A program made the position numbers and the translations under genes. A DNA stretch of 64,000 bases, from positions 45,414 through 109,413 of the forward strand of contig DASVRA010000019.1 of the NCBI GenBank assembly GCA_036388855.1. The letters are read 5' to 3'. The stretch comes from DASVRA01 sp036388855 (lineage in GTDB: Bacteria; Pseudomonadota; Alphaproteobacteria; Caulobacterales; Caulobacteraceae). Of the stretch, positions 55,506 to 64,000 are shown piece by piece. The notes under the pieces are model-generated. The model had not been told where the DNA came from. It saw only the letters and a list, made by a program, of their open reading frames with translations, and searched no databases. How positions within the stretch are numbered: position 1 is the first letter of the stretch; every line of letters begins with the position of its first letter.

Positions 55506-57338
55506 GTGAGCGACGCTACCGGCCGCCCGTCGCATGGCGCCGAACTTCACCGCCGGATCAACCAGGACGACGCCAAGCGCGAGAAGCAGCGCGACCTGCG
55601 CCCGCTCGCGAGCCTTTGGCCGCTGGTGCGGCGGCACTGGTCGGACGCGCTCCTCTCCGCCTCATTCCTGATCCTCTCCACCGCCGCCACCCTAAGCCTC
55701 ACCGGCGCGGCGCGGGTGGTGGTGAACCGCGGCTTCGCCTCCGAAGGCGCGGCCGAGCAGCTTAACCGGTCTTTCCTGCTCCTGGGCGCCGTGGCCCTGG
55801 TCCTCGCGCTGGCCACCGCCCTTCGCTTCTACTTCGTCACCAAGCTCGGCGAGCGGGTGGTGCTGGAGCTGCGCAAGGCGCTCTACCGACACGTTTTAGG
55901 CCTCGACCAAGCCTTCTTCCTGAAGATGCGGACCGGCGAAATCCTGTCGCGCATGACCACCGACATTGGGATGGTCGAGAACCTCGTGGGCGCCAACGCC
56001 TCCCTGGCCCTGCGCAATCTGCTTTCGGCGACCGGCGCGCTGGTGCTGATGCTGTTCGTCAGCCCCCGCCTGACGCTCTACGTCCTGCTGCTGCTGCCCT
56101 TGGTGCTGGCCCCGCTGTTCGTGTTCGGACGGCGGGTGCGCCGCCTCTCCGTGACCGCCCAGGACCGCTTCGCCGACGCCGTCGCCTACGCGGGCGAGAC
56201 CCTGGACGCGCTCGACACCGTCCAGGCCTTTGGTCGCGAGCGCAGCGCCGGCGACCGCTTCGCCCGCGCTGCCGATGCAGCCTTCGAGGCCTCGCGCGCC
56301 CGCATCCGGGTGCGCGCGGGGATGACCGCCATGGCCATCGCCCTGATCTTCGGGGGGGTGGCGCTGGTGCTGTGGCTAGGGGCCCATTCGGTGCTGGACC
56401 GAACCATGTCGCCCGGCGCCCTGGTGCAGTTCGTGTTCCTGGCGGTGCTGGCGGCGGGCGCGTTCGGGGTGCTGGGCGAGGTCTGGGGAGAGGTGCAGAA
56501 GGCGGCCGGGGCCATGCAGCGCATCTCCGAAATCCTGGCCTCCAAGCCCGAGATCGCCGCCCCCGCCCGGCCCACGCCCCTGCCCACGCCGCCGCGCGGC
56601 GAGGTCGCATTCGAGAACGTCACCTTCCACTATCCCGGCCGCGACGACCTGCCCGCGCTGGAGAACTTCTCCCTCCAGGTGCGCCCGGGCGAGCGGGTGG
56701 CGCTGGTCGGCCCCTCGGGCGCGGGCAAGAGCACGGTGCTGCGCCTGTTGCTGCGCTTCTACGACCCGCAGTCCGGCGCGGTGCGCGTCGACGGCGTCGA
56801 TTTGCGTGAGGCTGACCCGGCCGAAGCGCGCGCGCGCATGGCGCTGGTCGCTCAGGACGCGGGCCTGTTCTCCGGCTCGGCCGCCGACAACATCCGCTTC
56901 GGCCGCGAGGACGCCTCACCCGAGGAGGTGCGCGCCGCCGCCCTCGCCGCCCAAGCCGCAGGCTTCCTCGCCGCGCTTCCCCAGGGCTCCGACAGTGAGA
57001 TCGGCGAGCGGGCACGTACGCTGTCGGGCGGCCAGCGTCAGCGCCTGGCGCTGGCCCGGGCCCTGATCCGCGACGCTCCGATCCTGCTGCTCGATGAGGC
57101 CACCAGCGCGCTCGACGCCGAGAACGAGCGCCTGGTCCAGCGCGCGCTCGACCAGGCGATGGAGGGCCGAACCACGCTCGTCATCGCCCACCGGCTGGCC
57201 ACCGTGCTCCGCGCGGACCGCATCGTGGTGATGGATGCGGGCCGGGTGGTGGAGGAAGGTCGCCACGGCCAGCTGATTGCGCAGGGCGGGCTATATGCGC
57301 GCCTGGCGGAGCTGCAGTTCGGGGGGGAAGCGGCTTAG
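55506..57338 (+). CDS. MsbA-like ABC exporter (fused membrane and ATPase domains)
   Basis: 610 residues. Six membrane helices (about 40-320) of type I exporter fold, then an ATPase domain with Walker A GPSGAGKST, Q-loop VAQDAGLFSG, signature LSGGQRQRLALARAL, Walker B ILLLDEATSALD and the H-switch IAHRL. It works as a homodimer. Lipid or drug export is likely, and MsbA itself cannot be assumed. GTG start at 55506. The stop overlaps the convergent membrane-protein gene by four bases. Confidence 0.92.
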   Translation: MSDATGRPSHGAELHRRINQDDAKREKQRDLRPLASLWPLVRRHWSDALLSASFLILSTAATLSLTGAARVVVNRGFASEGAAEQLNRSFLLLGAVALVLALATALRFYFVTKLGERVVLELRKALYRHVLGLDQAFFLKMRTGEILSRMTTDIGMVENLVGANASLALRNLLSATGALVLMLFVSPRLTLYVLLLLPLVLAPLFVFGRRVRRLSVTAQDRFADAVAYAGETLDALDTVQAFGRERSAGDRFARAADAAFEASRARIRVRAGMTAMAIALIFGGVALVLWLGAHSVLDRTMSPGALVQFVFLAVLAAGAFGVLGEVWGEVQKAAGAMQRISEILASKPEIAAPARPTPLPTPPRGEVAFENVTFHYPGRDDLPALENFSLQVRPGERVALVGPSGAGKSTVLRLLLRFYDPQSGAVRVDGVDLREADPAEARARMALVAQDAGLFSGSAADNIRFGREDASPEEVRAAALAAQAAGFLAALPQGSDSEIGERARTLSGGQRQRLALARALIRDAPILLLDEATSALDAENERLVQRALDQAMEGRTTLVIAHRLATVLRADRIVVMDAGRVVEEGRHGQLIAQGGLYARLAELQFGGEAA

Positions 57339-57826
57339 GCGACCAGGAGGGGCGCATCCGTCATGACCACTCGCCGGTGCCTGCGGAGATCCACCATTGT
57401 GATGGCTGTCCCCACGATGAGGAGGACGAGGATGCCAAAACTGACTAGATTGATGCCCAAGGCATAAGTGTAAAAGAGAAAGATCTCTGGATTGTCTAGA
57501 TCAGTTAAGTAAGCGGCATGTAGGCCAAGACCCAGACCTTGGAGGATCATGGCCCCGCCAAGCCAGAGGCTGTTGTATCGAATCGCCAGCGCCAGGAAGG
57601 CCAACGCCACGCCCGCGTCCAACATCAGGATGGGGACCACGGGGAAACTGTCGCCGGTTACCAGCTCATAGATCAGCACGCCGAGCCATGCCACCGCATA
57701 AACCAGAGTGCCGCCCCGTTCGGCCGCGCCACCCTTGGTCCAAGCAAAGAGCGCGGTCGCGCCGAGCAGCGCTAGGCCTACGAAGCCGATGTACCCGATC
57801 CGAGCGAAGATGCTCAGAACATCCAT
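57335..57826 (-). CDS. Integral membrane protein, unknown
   Basis: 163 residues with about five hydrophobic helices (roughly 8-28, 32-52, 58-75, 80-103, 118-145) and a short basic C-terminal end. ATG 57826 begins MDVLSIFARIGYIG, and a longer frame to 57868 exists. Its DNA is clearly richer in A/T and poorer in the usual GCG/CGC codons than neighbours, which could mark recent acquisition. No family recognised. Confidence 0.65.
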   Translation of the reverse strand: MDVLSIFARIGYIGFVGLALLGATALFAWTKGGAAERGGTLVYAVAWLGVLIYELVTGDSFPVVPILMLDAGVALAFLALAIRYNSLWLGGAMILQGLGLGLHAAYLTDLDNPEIFLFYTYALGINLVSFGILVLLIVGTAITMVDLRRHRRVVMTDAPLLVA

Positions 57827-57896
57827 ACGAAAACCGCGCCTCCGAGGGCCTCGGAAGCGCGGTAACACAGTTGGCGTTTAAGAAGTGGAAAGCGGC

Positions 57897-58238
57897 TCAG
57901 CTGGCCCAGCGCGCTTCCATCTCGTCGGTGATGGCGTGGTCCTTCTTCTCGCTGGGCACCGTGCCGACCAGCTTGGTGCGCACGCCGATGCGGAGCTTGG
58001 CTTCGGCCATGGCGTGGTGGGCGTCGATCAGGGCCGCGCGGGCTTCCGACATGGCCGAGATGGCTTCAGCGACCTTCTTGACCGAAGGGTCGATGACGAT
58101 GTGGGAGACGTTCAGCTCCTGACGGGCCTCGACCAGGCCGCCCATCAGCTTGGACGCCTCGACGATCGCCGCGTCCATTGCGTTTTCCGTGGCCCACAGC
58201 TTGTTGGCCACACCCTGAACTACGAAAGCCTTGTCCAC
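57897..58238 (-). CDS. Small helical protein, unknown
   Basis: 113 residues, Ala/Glu/Lys-rich and probably an antiparallel helical bundle. Segments such as ATENAMDAAIVEASKLMGGL and SEARAALIDAHHAMAEAKLR contain heptad-like spacing. No signal peptide or membrane segment. It starts at ATG 58238 after a 214-base spacer that holds a TTAACCAT half-site on this strand (58331-58324). I assume it is real because of its clean start and codon pattern. Function unknown. Confidence 0.6.
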   Translation of the reverse strand: MDKAFVVQGVANKLWATENAMDAAIVEASKLMGGLVEARQELNVSHIVIDPSVKKVAEAISAMSEARAALIDAHHAMAEAKLRIGVRTKLVGTVPSEKKDHAITDEMEARWAS

Positions 58239-58452
58239 TGAACCCTCCCTGTGCGGCCACCAAGCCGATCAAGAACAAGGTAAACACATCCTTAAGCTTA
58301 ACGCTAGGGAAAGTTTCGCCGTTATGGTTAATTTGGCGCGGAAGAGGCGAGGCGTCCTGCCCTGTGAGCGCCGATTAGGCTTACGCGCCGGAGGCGAATT
58401 CCAAGCTACGGCGAAGCGGTCTCGAACTCCTCGGCCTCGTCCGGCCTAGAAG

Positions 58453-59808
58453 CTAATAGGCCAGTTCCTCAAAGGCGCTGCGCACATCGCCGCGCCAGCG
58501 GCCGGCGTGGAGTTCAAGCAATCGGTCGGCGGGGGTGAGGCCGCTCTCGGCGATCTCGTCCAGCGGGGTCAGGTAGGGGGTCTCGTCAGGGGCGCCGCTG
58601 CCGGGGCGAACGCGGGCCTTCAGCCCAGCGCGCGCGATCGCCAGCAGGTCCCGGGCGACATCCTGGAGCGGGCGCCCCGCGACTTCGGCCTTGAGCCCGA
58701 CGCGCGCGGAATCCTCGCGCAGCCTGGCGCGATCCTCGGCGGTCCAGCCGCGGCAGAGGTCGAGTGCTGCTTCAAGCGCGGCGTCATCGTAGAGCACGCC
58801 CACCCACAGGGCGGAGAGCGCGTTCAGCCGCTCTTCCGGGCCTGAGTCCGCGCCGCGCATCTCCAGCCAGCGCTTCAGGCGCACCTCGGGGAAGATGGTG
58901 GTGGTGTGGTCGGCCCAGTCCTTGAGCGTGGCGTGTTCGCCGGGAAGCTCCGGGAGGCGGCCGTCGATGAAGTCACGGAAGGAGCGGCCGGCGACATCGA
59001 TGTAGCGGCCCTCGCGCTTGACGAAATACATCGGCACGTCGGCCACGTACTCGGCGTAGCGCTCGAAGCCGAAGCCGTCCTCGAACACGAAATCGAGCAG
59101 GCCGGTGCGGTCCGGATCGGTGTCGGTCCAGATGTGGGCGCGGTAGCTCAGCCAACCGTTGGGCTTGCCTTCGGTGAACGGCGAGTTGGCGAACAGGGCG
59201 GTCGCCACCGGCTGCAAGGCGAGGGAGGCGCGGAACTTGCGCACCATGTCCGCCTCGGAGGCGAAGTCGAGGTTCACCTGCACGGTGCAGGTGCGGAACA
59301 TCATGTCGAGGCCGAGCCCGCCCACGGTGGGCATGTAGCGGCGCATGATGCCGTAGCGGCCCTTGGGCATCACCGGGATCTCGTCGCGCCTCCATAAGGG
59401 CGTCATGCCCATCGCGAGGAAGCCGATGCCCAGCTCCTCGCCTACCGCCTTCACCTCGGCCAGGTGCTGGGCGGTTTCGTCGGCGACGTCGTGGACGCTC
59501 TCCATCTGGGCGCCCGACAATTCGAACTGGCCGCCGGGCTCCAGACTGACGCTGGCCCCGCCACGGGTGAGCGCGATGACGTTCGCACCCTCGAATTCCG
59601 GCCGCCACTCGAACCGCTGCAGCCCCTCCAGCAGCGCGCGAATGCCCTGGGGCTCGTAAGGGACCGGCTCGTGCGAGGCGGCGCGGAAGGGGAACTTCTC
59701 GTGCTCGGAGCCGATGCGCCACTCGTCGAGCGGCTTGCAGCCGGAGGCGAGGTGGCCGGCTAACGCCTGCAGCGTCAGGGGCGCGTCGTCACCGCCGTCC
59801 TGGCCCAT
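58453..59808 (-). CDS. gshA: Glutamate-cysteine ligase (plant/alphaproteobacterial type)
   Basis: 451 residues, GCS2 family: makes gamma-glutamylcysteine, the first step of glutathione. Seen: RIGSEHEKFPF (nucleotide/metal site), VSLEPGGQFELSGAQ, GMTPLWRRDEIPVMPKGRYGIMRRY, TCTVQVNLDF and KDWADHTTTIFPEVRLKRWLEMRGAD. Start ATG 59808, and the frame open to 59877 is antisense leader. Glutathione is used by gloB and ggt elsewhere in this window. Confidence 0.94.
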   Translation of the reverse strand: MGQDGGDDAPLTLQALAGHLASGCKPLDEWRIGSEHEKFPFRAASHEPVPYEPQGIRALLEGLQRFEWRPEFEGANVIALTRGGASVSLEPGGQFELSGAQMESVHDVADETAQHLAEVKAVGEELGIGFLAMGMTPLWRRDEIPVMPKGRYGIMRRYMPTVGGLGLDMMFRTCTVQVNLDFASEADMVRKFRASLALQPVATALFANSPFTEGKPNGWLSYRAHIWTDTDPDRTGLLDFVFEDGFGFERYAEYVADVPMYFVKREGRYIDVAGRSFRDFIDGRLPELPGEHATLKDWADHTTTIFPEVRLKRWLEMRGADSGPEERLNALSALWVGVLYDDAALEAALDLCRGWTAEDRARLREDSARVGLKAEVAGRPLQDVARDLLAIARAGLKARVRPGSGAPDETPYLTPLDEIAESGLTPADRLLELHAGRWRGDVRSAFEELAY

Positions 59809-59890
59809 CGCGCCTCTCGCCCAATGACCGCCTAGCGGCCCCACCCTCGGCGGAGCAATTGGGCGCGACGGCGGCAAAGCTCAAGAGGCG

Positions 59891-60601
59891 TCAGCGCCAG
59901 TCGCCGAGCCGCGCCTGCCACAGCGCCATGGCGGCGATGGCGGCGGTGTCGGCGCGCAGGATGCGCGGGCCCAGCGACACCGGCGTGACGAACGGCAAGG
60001 CGCGCAGGCGCTCGCGCTCCTCGGGCACGAAGCCGCCCTCGGGGCCGATCAGGATCGACCAGGCGCCGCCGCCCTTCAGCTCCAGCGCCGGCGGGGCCTC
60101 TCCGCCCTCGTCGCAGAACATCAGCCGCCGGTCCTCCGGCCAAGCGTCCAGCAGCTGCTCCAGCTTTTCCGGCGGGGCGACCTCGGGCGCGTCCAGGCGC
60201 CCGGTCTGCTCGGCAGCCTCGGCCGCGATCGCCGCCAGCCGCGCGACATTGGCGTGATCGGCGTTGGTGCGGCGGGTGAGCACCAGGCGCACCCGCCGCG
60301 CGCCCAGCTCCGCCGCCTTTTCCACGATGGTCTCCAGCCGCGCCCGCTTCACCAGCGCCACGGCCAGCTCGAGATCGGGGCCGAACGCCTGGGGCCGCGC
60401 CAGTTCGACCGCCTCGAGCCGGCAGGCCCGCTTGCCGGCCTCCGCCACCTGCGCGCGCCACTCGCCGTCGCGGCCGTTGAACAGCAGCAGCTCGTCCCCG
60501 GCGGCCAGCCGCATCACCTTCAGCAGGTAGTGCGCCTGCTCGGCCGAGGGCACCACGGCGGCGCCGGGATGCAGGGCGTCGGCGACATGGAGGCGGATCA
60601 T
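59891..60601 (-). CDS. rsmE: 16S rRNA m3U1498 methyltransferase RsmE
   Basis: 236 residues, SPOUT-family. An N-terminal PUA-like domain (about 1-70: HYLLKVMRLAAGDELLLFNG) is followed by a trefoil-knot SAM site with ILIGPEGGFVPEERE and SLGPRILRADTAA. Start is ATG 60601, and the longer frame is not used. Confidence 0.94.
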   Translation of the reverse strand: MIRLHVADALHPGAAVVPSAEQAHYLLKVMRLAAGDELLLFNGRDGEWRAQVAEAGKRACRLEAVELARPQAFGPDLELAVALVKRARLETIVEKAAELGARRVRLVLTRRTNADHANVARLAAIAAEAAEQTGRLDAPEVAPPEKLEQLLDAWPEDRRLMFCDEGGEAPPALELKGGGAWSILIGPEGGFVPEERERLRALPFVTPVSLGPRILRADTAAIAAMALWQARLGDWR

Positions 60602-60681
60602 CGCGTCACCATAACGCGGGTGCGGCCGGAGGCCATGAAGCGGTGTGAGACGATGGACCACTTGCGCGAGAGCGCCCTGCG

Positions 60682-61173
60682 CTAGCCCGCGCCCACGGCT
60701 CTCCAGACGCCGGCCACGCCCTCGCGCGCGATGATCTCGCGCGCCAGGTCCGAGGGGCTGGGCTTGCACGGGCCCCACTGGATGTGCGGCGTGTCGGGCC
60801 TGCGCCAATCGCCGCCCCACTTGCAGCCGTGCCGCTTGAACACCGCGGCCATGGCGCCGAACCAGCGCTCGCCGCCTTCCGGCTCCCAGAAGCGGGTGCG
60901 GTGGACCACGTCGAGCGCGAGGCCGTAGCCGTGCCAGCTCTTCAGGTTGGTCGGGGCGTTAGTGACGGTGTGGTGCGGCGGGATGATAGTGCGGCCGCGC
61001 TTGTAATAGAGCGCCTGCAGCTCGGCGCTGCGGTAGGCTTCGAACACCTTGGCCTCGATGCCCTGCGCCCGGCACTGCGCCAGCGCCCGCTCCACCGTCT
61101 CGCGGAAGGCCGGGGCCAGGAGCTCCAGGTCGTCGGACACCTTCGGCGATCCCGTTCCCGTACCCGCGCTCAC
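60682..61173 (-). CDS. M15-family peptidoglycan peptidase (VanY/endolysin-like)
   Basis: 163 residues. A D-Ala-D-Ala carboxypeptidase/L-Ala-D-Glu endopeptidase fold. Zinc ligands are in SWHGYGLALDVV (His, Asp) and TPHIQWG (final His), with Arg in FEAYRSAELQALYYKRGR. It has no signal peptide, like phage endolysins. Its GTG start overlaps the stop of the upstream membrane protein (GTGA), so the two are made together. Confidence 0.85.
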   Translation of the reverse strand: MSAGTGTGSPKVSDDLELLAPAFRETVERALAQCRAQGIEAKVFEAYRSAELQALYYKRGRTIIPPHHTVTNAPTNLKSWHGYGLALDVVHRTRFWEPEGGERWFGAMAAVFKRHGCKWGGDWRRPDTPHIQWGPCKPSPSDLAREIIAREGVAGVWRAVGAG

Positions 61174-62369
61174 AGCACGCCCTCCTGGCGGGCGTCATCA
61201 TCCGCCCATTCATGCGGCTCGTAGAGCGTGGCCGCGGGTGGAGCCGTCACGGCCGCCGGAGCCGGCGTCGCCATGGGGCCGGCTTCGGCCTCCCGGCTCG
61301 CCCCCTTTCGCGGACGGCTGTCCTCCGAGCCCTCCTCCGGACTCTTCTCGCGCGGCTTCACCGTGGTGCGGATCACCATGAACTTGTTGAGCAGGTCAAA
61401 CCAGAAGGGCGCGCCGAGCGTCACCGCTAGGGCCGTGACCAGCCATCCCAGCGCTATCCCGACCAGCGCCCATGGGTCGGTCCCGTAAACGCAGGCGGGG
61501 CCGCTCGCGCAACGAACCTCCTGCGGCGCCGGCGACCATCCTATCGGCGGCCTCAGGCCCAGGAGCTCCGCCTCGAGCTGCTTGAGCGGACGCGCCCGCA
61601 GGTTCGCGACGCCGCCTTGGGCGTCCGCGGTCCTATCGGCCTGCGCCACCCAGGCCCGCCGCAGCGGTTCGTCCCGCTCGAGCCTTTGCGCCACCGTGAG
61701 GGCGTCGATGTTGAAGGCCGCCGCCGCCGACAGCCCCAACAGGAACAGGAACAGCTGGGTCCGGCGCTTGGACCAGCCCGCGACCCGGTCCATGCCGCCG
61801 TCGAACCAAGCCTCCAGGTTCATCTTCACCCGCGCCAGGTCGCCGCTGGAGTGGTCGATGGCGGCGATCACGGCCCGCCGCAACCGCGCGTTGGGCAGGT
61901 CCTCGGCCGCCGCTCGCAGTCCCTCAACGGTCAGCGGCGCCCCCGCCGGCAGCACCGTCCGCAGCGCGCGGCCATAAGGGATGACGATGGCCTCGCCGCG
62001 AGCCACCAAGTCCATCACCGCTGTCGCGAAATTGCCGGTCGGGATGTAGGAGGGCAGGTTGGCGCGCGCGCCGCTGGGCATGTGCAGGCCCTCACCTCCC
62101 GCCAAGGTCTTGCCCGGTCTTAGCCTGGCCGGATCGTAGTCGCCGGCGAACAGGCCGTAGATCATCGGGTGGTCGTAGAAGGCCTTGACCACGTCCGTTC
62201 CCGTGGGATCGTCGAGCAGCTCGCGGATGCCCCGCTCCAAATCGAGCGCACGGGTCTTCATCAGCCCTTCCAGCGCCTCTCGCGCGGCGGTGCACAGCAG
62301 GCTCACGAACAGAAACAGCAGGACGAGACCGACGCCGACCTCCAGCATATGCGACCCGAACATCTCCAA
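61170..62369 (-). CDS. Three-helix membrane protein coupled to the M15 peptidase
   Basis: 399 residues. A first helix (about 10-30, VGVGLVLLFLFVSLLCTAAREALEG split between hydrophobic core and basic stop) is followed by LKTRALDLERGIRELLDDP-like sequence and a soluble ~170-residue part. Two more helices (about 205-225 and 300-325) and a disordered charged C-terminal tail complete it. I recall similar unnamed proteins in many bacteria, but no function is known to me. The 4-base overlap with the peptidase gene suggests a joint role. Confidence 0.7.
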   Translation of the reverse strand: MEMFGSHMLEVGVGLVLLFLFVSLLCTAAREALEGLMKTRALDLERGIRELLDDPTGTDVVKAFYDHPMIYGLFAGDYDPARLRPGKTLAGGEGLHMPSGARANLPSYIPTGNFATAVMDLVARGEAIVIPYGRALRTVLPAGAPLTVEGLRAAAEDLPNARLRRAVIAAIDHSSGDLARVKMNLEAWFDGGMDRVAGWSKRRTQLFLFLLGLSAAAAFNIDALTVAQRLERDEPLRRAWVAQADRTADAQGGVANLRARPLKQLEAELLGLRPPIGWSPAPQEVRCASGPACVYGTDPWALVGIALGWLVTALAVTLGAPFWFDLLNKFMVIRTTVKPREKSPEEGSEDSRPRKGASREAEAGPMATPAPAAVTAPPAATLYEPHEWADDDARQEGVL

Positions 62370-62493
62370 CTCCCCGCAGCCTATGTCAGCGGCGTCATCT
62401 CCGCTCCGGGAAATTATGAGGGAGGCTGGGAGGGGGGTGGATAAGTCGTGGCGTAGGCGCCGGAAACCTCTATGAAATCATAGGCGGACCTGG

Positions 62494-62529
62494 TTTCGGC
62501 GGGGTGAGGTCACCGCCGCGGAAATTTTT
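62494..62529 (+). terminator. Terminator-like hairpin just upstream of the ICL/PEPM gene
   Basis: CGGCGG (62497-62502) pairs with CCGCCG (62513-62518), flanked by TTT and AAA that can extend the stem past a bulge, followed by TTTTT (62525-62529). It ends 33 bases before the ATG at 62563 and could be an attenuator, since the gene on the other side is divergent. Confidence 0.35.
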
Positions 62530-62562
62530 GGGCCGGATTCAGTAAGGGGAGGCCCTCCGATC

Positions 62563-63384
62563 ATGGACACGACCGTCGCCGAACACTTCCGCGGCCTTCA
62601 CGCTGGCCCCGAAATCCTGATCCTGCCGAACTGCTGGGACACCGCGGGCGCGGCGATCATGGAAGCCGCCGGCGCGAAGGCGGTCGCCACCTCCAGCGCC
62701 GCGCTCGCCTGGGCGCACGGCTATCCGGACGGCGACGTGCTGCCGCGGCCGGTGCTGCTTGCGGCGCTGCGCGAGATCAGTCGGGTGATCACCGCGCCAC
62801 TGACCGCCGATATTGAAGGCGGCTTCACCGATGACTTGGAGGACCTAGCCGATCTGATCGCGGCGGTGATCGACGCCGGGGCCGTGGGCGTCAACCTGGA
62901 GGACGGCCGCCGGCCGCCCGAGTTGCACGCGCGCAAGCTGGAGGCCGCCCGCAAGGCCGCCGACCGAGCGGGCGTGCCGCTGTTCATCAACGCGCGCACC
63001 GACGTTTATCTCGAGCGGCTGGCGGAGGGCGAGGCGGCGTTCAATGAGACGGTGGCGCGGGCCGAACTCTACCGCGGGGCCGGCGCGGACGGCGTGTTCG
63101 TGCCTTGGCCGGCGGAGGCGGAGCTGATCGGGCGGCTGGCGGCCGCCATCGCCCTGCCGCTCAACGTGATGGGGCGCGCGGGCGTGCCGGGCGCGGCAAC
63201 GCTGCGGGCGCTCGGCGTGCGCCGCGTCAGCTCCGGCGCGCGGCCGTTCCGCGGCGCCTACGGCGCATTGGCGCACTGGACGGCGGACTATCTCCGGCGC
63301 GGTGACGCCGGCGTATTCGACCTCGACGGCGCCGCGCCGCCGGATTTCAACGCCCGCTTCGCAAGCCTGCCGCAAGAGCCGTGA
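62563..63384 (+). CDS. Isocitrate lyase/PEP mutase-family C-C lyase
   Basis: 273 residues. ICL/PEPM TIM barrel: NCWDTAGAAIMEAAGAKAVATSS, ADIEGGF (Mg site), GVNLEDG, and FINARTDVYL. The catalytic Cys loop of isocitrate lyase (KKCGH) is absent, so oxaloacetate decarboxylase-like or 2-methylisocitrate-type/carboxyPEP-type activity is more plausible. GGGAGG nine bases before the ATG. Confidence 0.85.
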   Translation: MDTTVAEHFRGLHAGPEILILPNCWDTAGAAIMEAAGAKAVATSSAALAWAHGYPDGDVLPRPVLLAALREISRVITAPLTADIEGGFTDDLEDLADLIAAVIDAGAVGVNLEDGRRPPELHARKLEAARKAADRAGVPLFINARTDVYLERLAEGEAAFNETVARAELYRGAGADGVFVPWPAEAELIGRLAAAIALPLNVMGRAGVPGAATLRALGVRRVSSGARPFRGAYGALAHWTADYLRRGDAGVFDLDGAAPPDFNARFASLPQEP

Positions 63385-63415
63385 CCCGCCGCCCGCGCCG
63401 CCCTATGTTGCCGCC

Positions 63416-64000
63416 ATGAGCGAGACGCTGGAACGGCCCGAGGTCCCCGAAATCATTGCCGACATCCCGCGCGAGCCGACCCAAGACGGCCCGCGCATCC
63501 GTCTCTACCTGGTCGACGGCTCGGGCTACATCTTCCGCGCCTATCACGCCTTGCCGCCGCTAACCCGCAAGTCCGACGGCCTGCCCGTCGGCGCGGTGGC
63601 GGGCTTCTGCAACATGCTGTGGAAGCTGCTCTGCGAGATGAAGGCGGACAAGCCGACCCACCTCGCTGTGGTGTTCGACGCATCGGAGAAGACCTTCCGG
63701 TCGGAGATCTACGACCAGTACAAGGCGCAGCGGCCGCCCCCGCCCTCGGACCTGGTCCCCCAGTTCCCTCTGGTGCGCGAGGCGACGCGCGCGTTCGGCG
63801 TCCCGGCCATCGAGCTGCAGGGCTATGAGGCCGACGACATCATCGCCACCTACGCCCGCCAGGTGTCGAACGCCGGCGGCGAGGTGGTCATCGTCTCCTC
63901 GGACAAGGACCTGATGCAGCTGGTGAACGAGCAGGTCTGCCTGCTCGACCCGGTCAAGCAGGTGAAGATCTGCCGCGAGCAGGTGATCGAGAAGTTCGGC
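63416..64000 (+). CDS. polA: DNA polymerase I, N-terminal part (continues past window)
   Basis: 195 codons are visible. After a ~25-residue leader comes the 5'-3' exonuclease domain: LYLVDGSGYIFRAYHALPPLTRKSDG, AVVFDASEKTFRSEIYDQYKAQRPPPP, and LQGYEADDIIATYA, with acidic metal ligands, then VSSDKDLMQLV. Family size is ~950 residues, so most of the gene lies beyond 64000. Start ATG 63416. Confidence 0.95.
   Translation, partial: MSETLERPEVPEIIADIPREPTQDGPRIRLYLVDGSGYIFRAYHALPPLTRKSDGLPVGAVAGFCNMLWKLLCEMKADKPTHLAVVFDASEKTFRSEIYDQYKAQRPPPPSDLVPQFPLVREATRAFGVPAIELQGYEADDIIATYARQVSNAGGEVVIVSSDKDLMQLVNEQVCLLDPVKQVKICREQVIEKFG

Overview
The window is high-GC DNA from an alphaproteobacterium, most likely a member of the Caulobacteraceae (Phenylobacterium-like). 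The reasons are a DnaA with Caulobacter-type sequence beside rpsT, ChpT, CcrM with a CtrA-type site upstream, GANTC sites upstream of dnaA, the PhyR-NepR-EcfG-PhyK general stress locus, and a gene transfer agent (GTA) tail module. GTG and TTG starts and 1-4 base overlaps between neighbours are common, so many genes sit in tight operons. The assignment rests on protein resemblance recalled from memory, not on a search.

Layout: 0-5 kb, the 3' end of a GTA cluster (gp13 fragment, gp14 peptidase, gp15 tail tip) with a palindromic repeat between gp13 and gp14. 5-11 kb, a class B J-protein, a PepSY protein, a PhoPQ-type two-component pair, an unrecognised helical protein and an isolated CcmI. 11-15 kb, a secreted serralysin-type protease, mutM, a TraB/GumN protein and an enoyl-CoA hydratase. 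15-20 kb, glutaryl-CoA dehydrogenase with a class III CoA-transferase (glutarate/lysine breakdown), recR, a CitE-like lyase. 20-22.5 kb, dnaA, its regulatory region, rpsT and tRNA-Arg(ACG). 22.6-29 kb, gamma-glutamyltransferase, a histidine kinase, pyrD, sixA, a methyltransferase-like protein and gloB. 29-33 kb, an EmrA-EmrB-NodT tripartite efflux operon. 33-40 kb, flmA, small envelope proteins, an Asp-rich RTX protein and the general stress response (GSR) locus. 40-43 kb, CheR, a CheY-like regulator, ChpT and CysQ. 43-47 kb, a gamma carbonic anhydrase-like protein, dgoA, dgoK and pyruvate kinase. 47-50 kb, ccrM, a PhyH-like dioxygenase and rnhA. 50-55 kb, an AbrB-Doc toxin-antitoxin pair, HNH, MaoC, PCuAC, Nfu, TsaB, RimI and Fur. 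55-64 kb, rpmE, an MsbA-like exporter, gshA, rsmE, an M15 peptidase with a membrane partner, an ICL/PEPM lyase and the start of polA.

Two regulatory themes stand out. First, five exact matches to the EcfG promoter (GGAAC, 16-17 bases, CGTT) lie between 34.3 and 40.1 kb. They precede phyR, nepR-ecfG, a glycine-zipper lipoprotein, a small one-pass membrane protein and a 44-residue entericidin-like lipoprotein that ordinary ORF cut-offs miss. This looks like a GSR regulator locus packed together with part of its regulon. Second, cell-cycle control genes share the window: three GANTC sites upstream of dnaA, a perfect TTAA-N7-TTAA site upstream of ccrM (and of a divergent 48-residue protein), and chpT, which encodes the CtrA phosphorelay transferase.

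The least explained protein-level items are the Asp-rich RTX protein at 35.5-36.3 kb, the overlapping membrane-protein/M15-peptidase pair at 60.7-62.4 kb, and the unknown protein at 8.5-9.9 kb. I saw no CRISPR array, rRNA, insertion sequence or complete prophage.
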